Shown here in pieces: positions 60,898 through 64,000 of a stretch of DNA of 64,000 bases. Position numbers and translations under genes: made by a program. The notes under the pieces were generated by a model. The model worked only from the letters and a program-made list of their open reading frames with translations. It had not been told where the DNA came from and did no database searches. The stretch comes from CAZUMW01 sp964621615. GTDB lineage: Bacteria > Desulfobacterota > WTBG01 > CAIYCZ01 > CAIRTM01. The number at the start of each line of letters is the position of its first letter. Within the stretch, counting starts at the first letter, position 1. The stretch lies in assembly GCA_964621615.1 (NCBI GenBank), contig CAZUMW010000006.1, forward strand, positions 62,001 through 126,000. Reading direction: 5' to 3'.

Positions 60898-62277
60898 ATG
60901 GAAAAAATATACAATTATTTTAATAACGCTTTTCACGACACGCTGTCACAACGGCATGCCGGCGAGCGAAGGATAGGTGCTGAGCTTAAATTCCCGCTCG
61001 TAAATGAGGACGGCAGCGCCGTGTCGCGCGATATGGTTGCTTCGCTGTGGTCATTTCTGCAGGAAAACGGCTGGTCTCCGGTTGTCGATGCCGTGACCGA
61101 CCGCACTGTTGGCGCAACGCAGCCCGGCGAAAAAAACGACACCGTTGCATCGTGTGAAACCGGCTACTGCAAAACTGAGTTTTCCCTCGCGCATGTCGGG
61201 TCTCTTGAGGATCTTGACCGAATGATAAAAACACTCACCGGGCTTCTGTGCTCGTTTTCCAAAAAACACAATGTGCACTTTCTGGGCTACGGCATCCACC
61301 CGGTCACCCGCCCCGGCAAGCACCTGGTCATGAAAAAAGCGCGCGCCAGCGTGTGGGACAAGGTATTTGCGTCAAACCGCTATATTCCCGAGGGGGAGGG
61401 GGACGACTTTCACCTGTTCACCCTGAACGCTGCGAACCACGTGCATGTCAGCGTATCGCCCGACGAAGCGATCCGGGCGGTCAATGTGCTGAACGGATTT
61501 GCCGCACCGCAGATCGCTGTAACCGCCAATTCAAACATCTGGAAGGGCGAGCTCGATCCCACCTACAAGTGCGTTTCCGAAAAGCTGTGGGACTGGTGGA
61601 TGCCTGAGGACGGCCGCACCGGCATTCCTGAAAAACATTTTACCGACCTTCAGGACTATATTGAAAAGATCGCATCGTTCCGGCCGGTATTTGTAAAGCG
61701 CGAAGGAAAGCCGCTCGTGCTTGACAAGTATGACGCATTTCACGAGTATTTTAACGACCCGGAGCCTGTCGGCCTCGACGCTGAGGGGCAGCGGGTGCCG
61801 GTACAGCCCGAGTTCGGCGATTTCGATGTCCACTGCACCTGCTACTGGTACAACGCGCGCATTTCACGCTATTTCACCGTGGAAAACAGAGTGAACGACC
61901 AGCAGCCCCCTGCCGACCTGATTACCGTATCCGCCATTACCCTCGGGCTGATTTCGGCAATGGATGAAGCCTGGGAGGAGGTTCAGTCAATCGGCTGGGA
62001 AAAGCTGCGCCGCGCACGTGAGGAAGCCTGCCGCCACAGCCTGGACGGTTCGGTAAACGGCATGTCTCTTACTGACGCTTCCCGGAAAATGCTTGATCTT
62101 GCGCGCGAGGGTCTGGTAAAACGGGGCAAAGGCGAAGAGCGCTACCTCGAGCCGCTCTACGGGCGCATCAAGCGCCGCAGCTCGCCAGCGGATGACGCCG
62201 AGCGCCTGTTTCAGAAAAGCGGCATAGAGGGCCTCATTGAACATCGAACACTTGAAAACGCACTGGTGCAATCATGA
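60898..62277 (+). CDS. Glutamate-cysteine ligase family (GCS2/EgtA-like) protein
   Basis: The 459-residue protein has RRIGAELKFPLVNEDGS near residue 25, the Glu/Mg2+-binding region of the ligase family. CKTEFSLAH follows near residue 91, LGYGIHPVTRPGKHLVMKK near 141 and a later NAANHVHVSVSPDE. It would make a gamma-glutamyl peptide or amide with ATP; the acceptor need not be cysteine, as in EgtA or gamma-glutamylamine synthetases. It starts 73 bases after ProA and overlaps the DUF362 gene by ATGA. Together with ProA it suggests gamma-glutamyl chemistry on an amine. Confidence 0.78.
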   Translation: MEKIYNYFNNAFHDTLSQRHAGERRIGAELKFPLVNEDGSAVSRDMVASLWSFLQENGWSPVVDAVTDRTVGATQPGEKNDTVASCETGYCKTEFSLAHVGSLEDLDRMIKTLTGLLCSFSKKHNVHFLGYGIHPVTRPGKHLVMKKARASVWDKVFASNRYIPEGEGDDFHLFTLNAANHVHVSVSPDEAIRAVNVLNGFAAPQIAVTANSNIWKGELDPTYKCVSEKLWDWWMPEDGRTGIPEKHFTDLQDYIEKIASFRPVFVKREGKPLVLDKYDAFHEYFNDPEPVGLDAEGQRVPVQPEFGDFDVHCTCYWYNARISRYFTVENRVNDQQPPADLITVSAITLGLISAMDEAWEEVQSIGWEKLRRAREEACRHSLDGSVNGMSLTDASRKMLDLAREGLVKRGKGEERYLEPLYGRIKRRSSPADDAERLFQKSGIEGLIEHRTLENALVQS

Positions 62278-63515
62278 CATACGAAACAGACACGCAGCCG
62301 CAGCAACCGTTAACGCTTCCCTCAGGCCTCACGGACCCTGACAATGCATATCCCATGATACACCTGGTAACCGACGGCATGGATCTGTCAGACCCCTCGG
62401 ATATTGCAGCGGTCAACAATGCAATACACGATGCGCTCTGCACGCTCCACTCAAAGCCGCTCAGCGGTCAGGCGCTGCTGAAAGTGCACATCGGCGAGCC
62501 GAAGTGCATAACCAGGATGCGCCCCGCGTACATGGAGGGCTCCAGCAGGTTTCTGCGCTCCCGCGGAATCAGCTCAATAACCGCCGGCGACACCACCGTT
62601 GCGTACACCGGCGACCGCGGTCACAAGCAGAACCCTCCGGATAATGTCAATGCCTACCGTGATATGGCCCGCGACCACGGCTGGGCGCCTGACGGCCCCG
62701 CCAGGGTTCCGTTTACTATACTTGACAGGCCTATAAGCTGCCGCCCGGATTCTTTTACCTTTACCGGCGAAGAACAGAAAAACATTATCGGCGGCATCCA
62801 GCGATTCACTGATTTTTATCCCGCAGCGGGCTTTCTTGCCGCAGATTTTATCGTCAACCATGCTCATCTGACGCTTCACGGCCTTGCCGGCGTAGCCGGC
62901 TGTGTGAAGTCGATCGCCATGGGCTGCTCCGCGCTCAAGGGAAAGTATATGATGCACCAGTCGCTCATACCGCACTTTGATGAAGATATCTGCAAAGGGT
63001 GTGCGCTGTGTGTCAAAAGCTGCCCGGAAGGCGCTCTGTGTATTGCAGAGGGGGCGGTAGTTCCGGAGGTAAACTGCGAGCTGTGCATCGGATGCGGCGA
63101 GTGCGTTTCAATCTGCAAGAACAAGGCGGTCGTTCTGCACGAGGCTGACATAACCGATTGGAAGCGGGGCGAAGAGACGCTGCCGCTGCGTATGGCGGAC
63201 TATACCCTCGGCCTCATGAACGGCAAGTGGGACAGCTGCATACATGTGCTGCACATGTACTCGGTGACAGAGCTGTGCGACTGCGTCGACCAGAAACAAA
63301 CGCCCATGGTCGGGGACATGGGCTTTCTTATCAGCAAAAACCCCTTTGCGGTTGACAAGGCTGCGGGCGAAATGCTCACCGAAGCGGTCAACGCATCAGG
63401 GGCTGACATCCCCGCATCAAAGCTCAACACAGCACATGCGAGCGCCGACTACGTCCGGGATGCATACGGCATTATTTCAGACGTTCCTGCCACAAAAATA
63501 ACCCTGTCATCATAA
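62274..63515 (+). CDS. DUF362 protein with two [4Fe-4S] ferredoxin motifs
   Basis: The 413-residue protein has a DUF362-like N-terminal half (LKVHIGEPKCITRMRPAYM, ITAGDTTVAYTGDRG). A ferredoxin insert follows with CKGCALCVKSC from Cys240 (Cys240, 243, 246, 250) and CIGCGECVSIC (Cys271, 274, 277, 281). It has no signal peptide, in contrast to the DUF362 protein at 47641-48621. A soluble electron carrier that could reduce the corrinoid protein is one possible role, since no RamA- or RACo-type activator gene is present. It overlaps the ligase gene by ATGA. Confidence 0.82.
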   Translation: MTYETDTQPQQPLTLPSGLTDPDNAYPMIHLVTDGMDLSDPSDIAAVNNAIHDALCTLHSKPLSGQALLKVHIGEPKCITRMRPAYMEGSSRFLRSRGISSITAGDTTVAYTGDRGHKQNPPDNVNAYRDMARDHGWAPDGPARVPFTILDRPISCRPDSFTFTGEEQKNIIGGIQRFTDFYPAAGFLAADFIVNHAHLTLHGLAGVAGCVKSIAMGCSALKGKYMMHQSLIPHFDEDICKGCALCVKSCPEGALCIAEGAVVPEVNCELCIGCGECVSICKNKAVVLHEADITDWKRGEETLPLRMADYTLGLMNGKWDSCIHVLHMYSVTELCDCVDQKQTPMVGDMGFLISKNPFAVDKAAGEMLTEAVNASGADIPASKLNTAHASADYVRDAYGIISDVPATKITLSS

Positions 63516-63521
63516 ACACGA

Positions 63522-63554
63522 GAAGGGGCTCCGCCCGCGGAGCTCCTTCCTTTT
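63522..63554 (+). terminator. Intrinsic terminator after the DUF362-ferredoxin gene
   Basis: GAAGGGGCTCCG (63522-63533) pairs with CGGAGCTCCTTC (63538-63549), including one G-U pair, around a 4-base CCCG loop, and TTTT follows at 63551-63554. The T-run is short, so termination may be partial and allow some reading into the transporter gene 22 bases on. Confidence 0.65.
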
Positions 63555-63576
63555 GACAGACTTTTCAGGTGCTGGC

Positions 63577-64000
63577 GTGATACAGTACGAAAACGTTTCA
63601 AAAACCTTTCCCGGCGGAACGCACGCAGTCAAAAATCTTTCCTTCACGGTCGAAGAGGGTGAAACGGTTGTTCTGCTCGGAACAAGCGGAAGCGGAAAAA
63701 CCACCACTCTCAAAATGACAAACCGCCTCATCGAGCCGTCCGGAGGACGTATACTTGTCGAGGATACAGACATACTGCGGCAGAACCCTATAAAGCTGCG
63801 GCGGCGCATCGGCTACGCGATACAAAGCATCGGCCTTTTCCCTCACATGACGGTTACCGAAAATGTCGGGCTGGTTCCCCGGCTGCTGAAGTGGGATGCA
63901 ACAAAAATTAACGATCGCGTTGAGGAGCTTCTCTCGATGGTCGACCTTGAGCCGAAGCAGTTCATGGCCCGCTATCCCTCCCAGCTCAGCGGCGGGCAGC
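63577..64000 (+). CDS. Osmoprotectant-type ABC transporter ATPase, 5' part
   Basis: From GTG at 63577 the frame reads through the window end (141 codons). It has Walker A LLGTSGSGKTTTLKM, NRLIEPSGGRI, the Q-loop region YAIQSIGLFPHMTV and the signature start YPSQLSGGQ. This matches ProV/OpuCA-type ATPases for glycine betaine, carnitine or choline uptake. CAGGTG before the GTG may be the ribosome site. Import of a quaternary amine would supply the MttB enzymes. Membrane and binding subunits would lie beyond the edge. Confidence 0.82.
   Translation, partial: MIQYENVSKTFPGGTHAVKNLSFTVEEGETVVLLGTSGSGKTTTLKMTNRLIEPSGGRILVEDTDILRQNPIKLRRRIGYAIQSIGLFPHMTVTENVGLVPRLLKWDATKINDRVEELLSMVDLEPKQFMARYPSQLSGGQ

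Noticed and set aside
63553..63584. TTGACA after the terminator as a promoter for the ABC ATPase gene
   Set aside because: The only -10-like match is 20 bases away and overlaps the start codon, so it is too weak to list.
1..64000. CRISPR arrays, rRNA or tRNA genes
   Set aside because: No regularly spaced repeats or RNA-gene signatures were seen in the reading.

Overview
The window most likely comes from an anaerobic Gram-negative bacterium, probably of the Desulfobacterota/deltaproteobacterial type. This rests on gene content only: DUF362 proteins paired with polyferredoxins, corrinoid-dependent methyl transfer, threonine-rich linkers and a CFI-box-like tail on a PKD-domain surface protein, and an UpxY-type NusG paralogue in front of a glycan locus. 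No rRNA, tRNA or other taxonomic marker was seen.

Region 1 (1-37.9 kb, all minus strand) is a large surface-glycan locus, read from high to low coordinates. It carries two partly parallel sugar modules (SpsF-type cytidylyltransferase, Gfo/Idh/MocA dehydrogenase, DegT aminotransferase) and two NeuB-family nonulosonic-acid synthases, one with a KdsC-like phosphatase and a NeuA-methyltransferase fusion. It also has three class II asparagine-synthetase paralogues, an acyl carrier protein with a PseA/WbpG-like ATP pyrophosphatase and an AAC(3)-type acetyltransferase, a sugar formyltransferase and a NodB-type deacetylase. Three radical SAM enzymes, two sulfotransferase-like proteins, several methyltransferases and GT-B-like proteins complete it. 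No Wzx, Wzy, ABC exporter or classical GT2/GT4 glycosyltransferase was recognised, so the part seen here mainly makes and decorates sugars.

Region 2 (38-41 kb) is the head of that locus: a perfect-hexamer promoter, a winged-helix regulator, an UpxY/RfaH-like antiterminator and small nucleotidyltransferase toxin/antitoxin-like genes. One nucleotidyltransferase is cut short beside a palindromic repeat.

Region 3 (41-50.6 kb, minus strand) holds an AbrB-type protein, a double-receiver HD-GYP regulator, a secreted PKD protein, a NapH-like polyferredoxin with a Tat-type DUF362 protein, a repeat-rich gap and an aldehyde dehydrogenase.

Region 4 (50.7-64 kb, plus strand) is a methylamine/betaine-type locus. 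It encodes three MttB-family methyltransferases without an in-frame amber codon, a corrinoid protein, a methyltetrahydrofolate methyltransferase and a free-standing MetH-reactivation-domain protein. These are followed by a SAM methyltransferase, ProA, a glutamate-cysteine-ligase-family enzyme, a DUF362-ferredoxin protein and the start of an osmoprotectant-type ABC ATPase. Methyl groups from imported quaternary amines would pass through the corrinoid protein to tetrahydrofolate. The ProA/ligase/SAM-methyltransferase block is not explained by known demethylation systems and is the best candidate here for undescribed chemistry.
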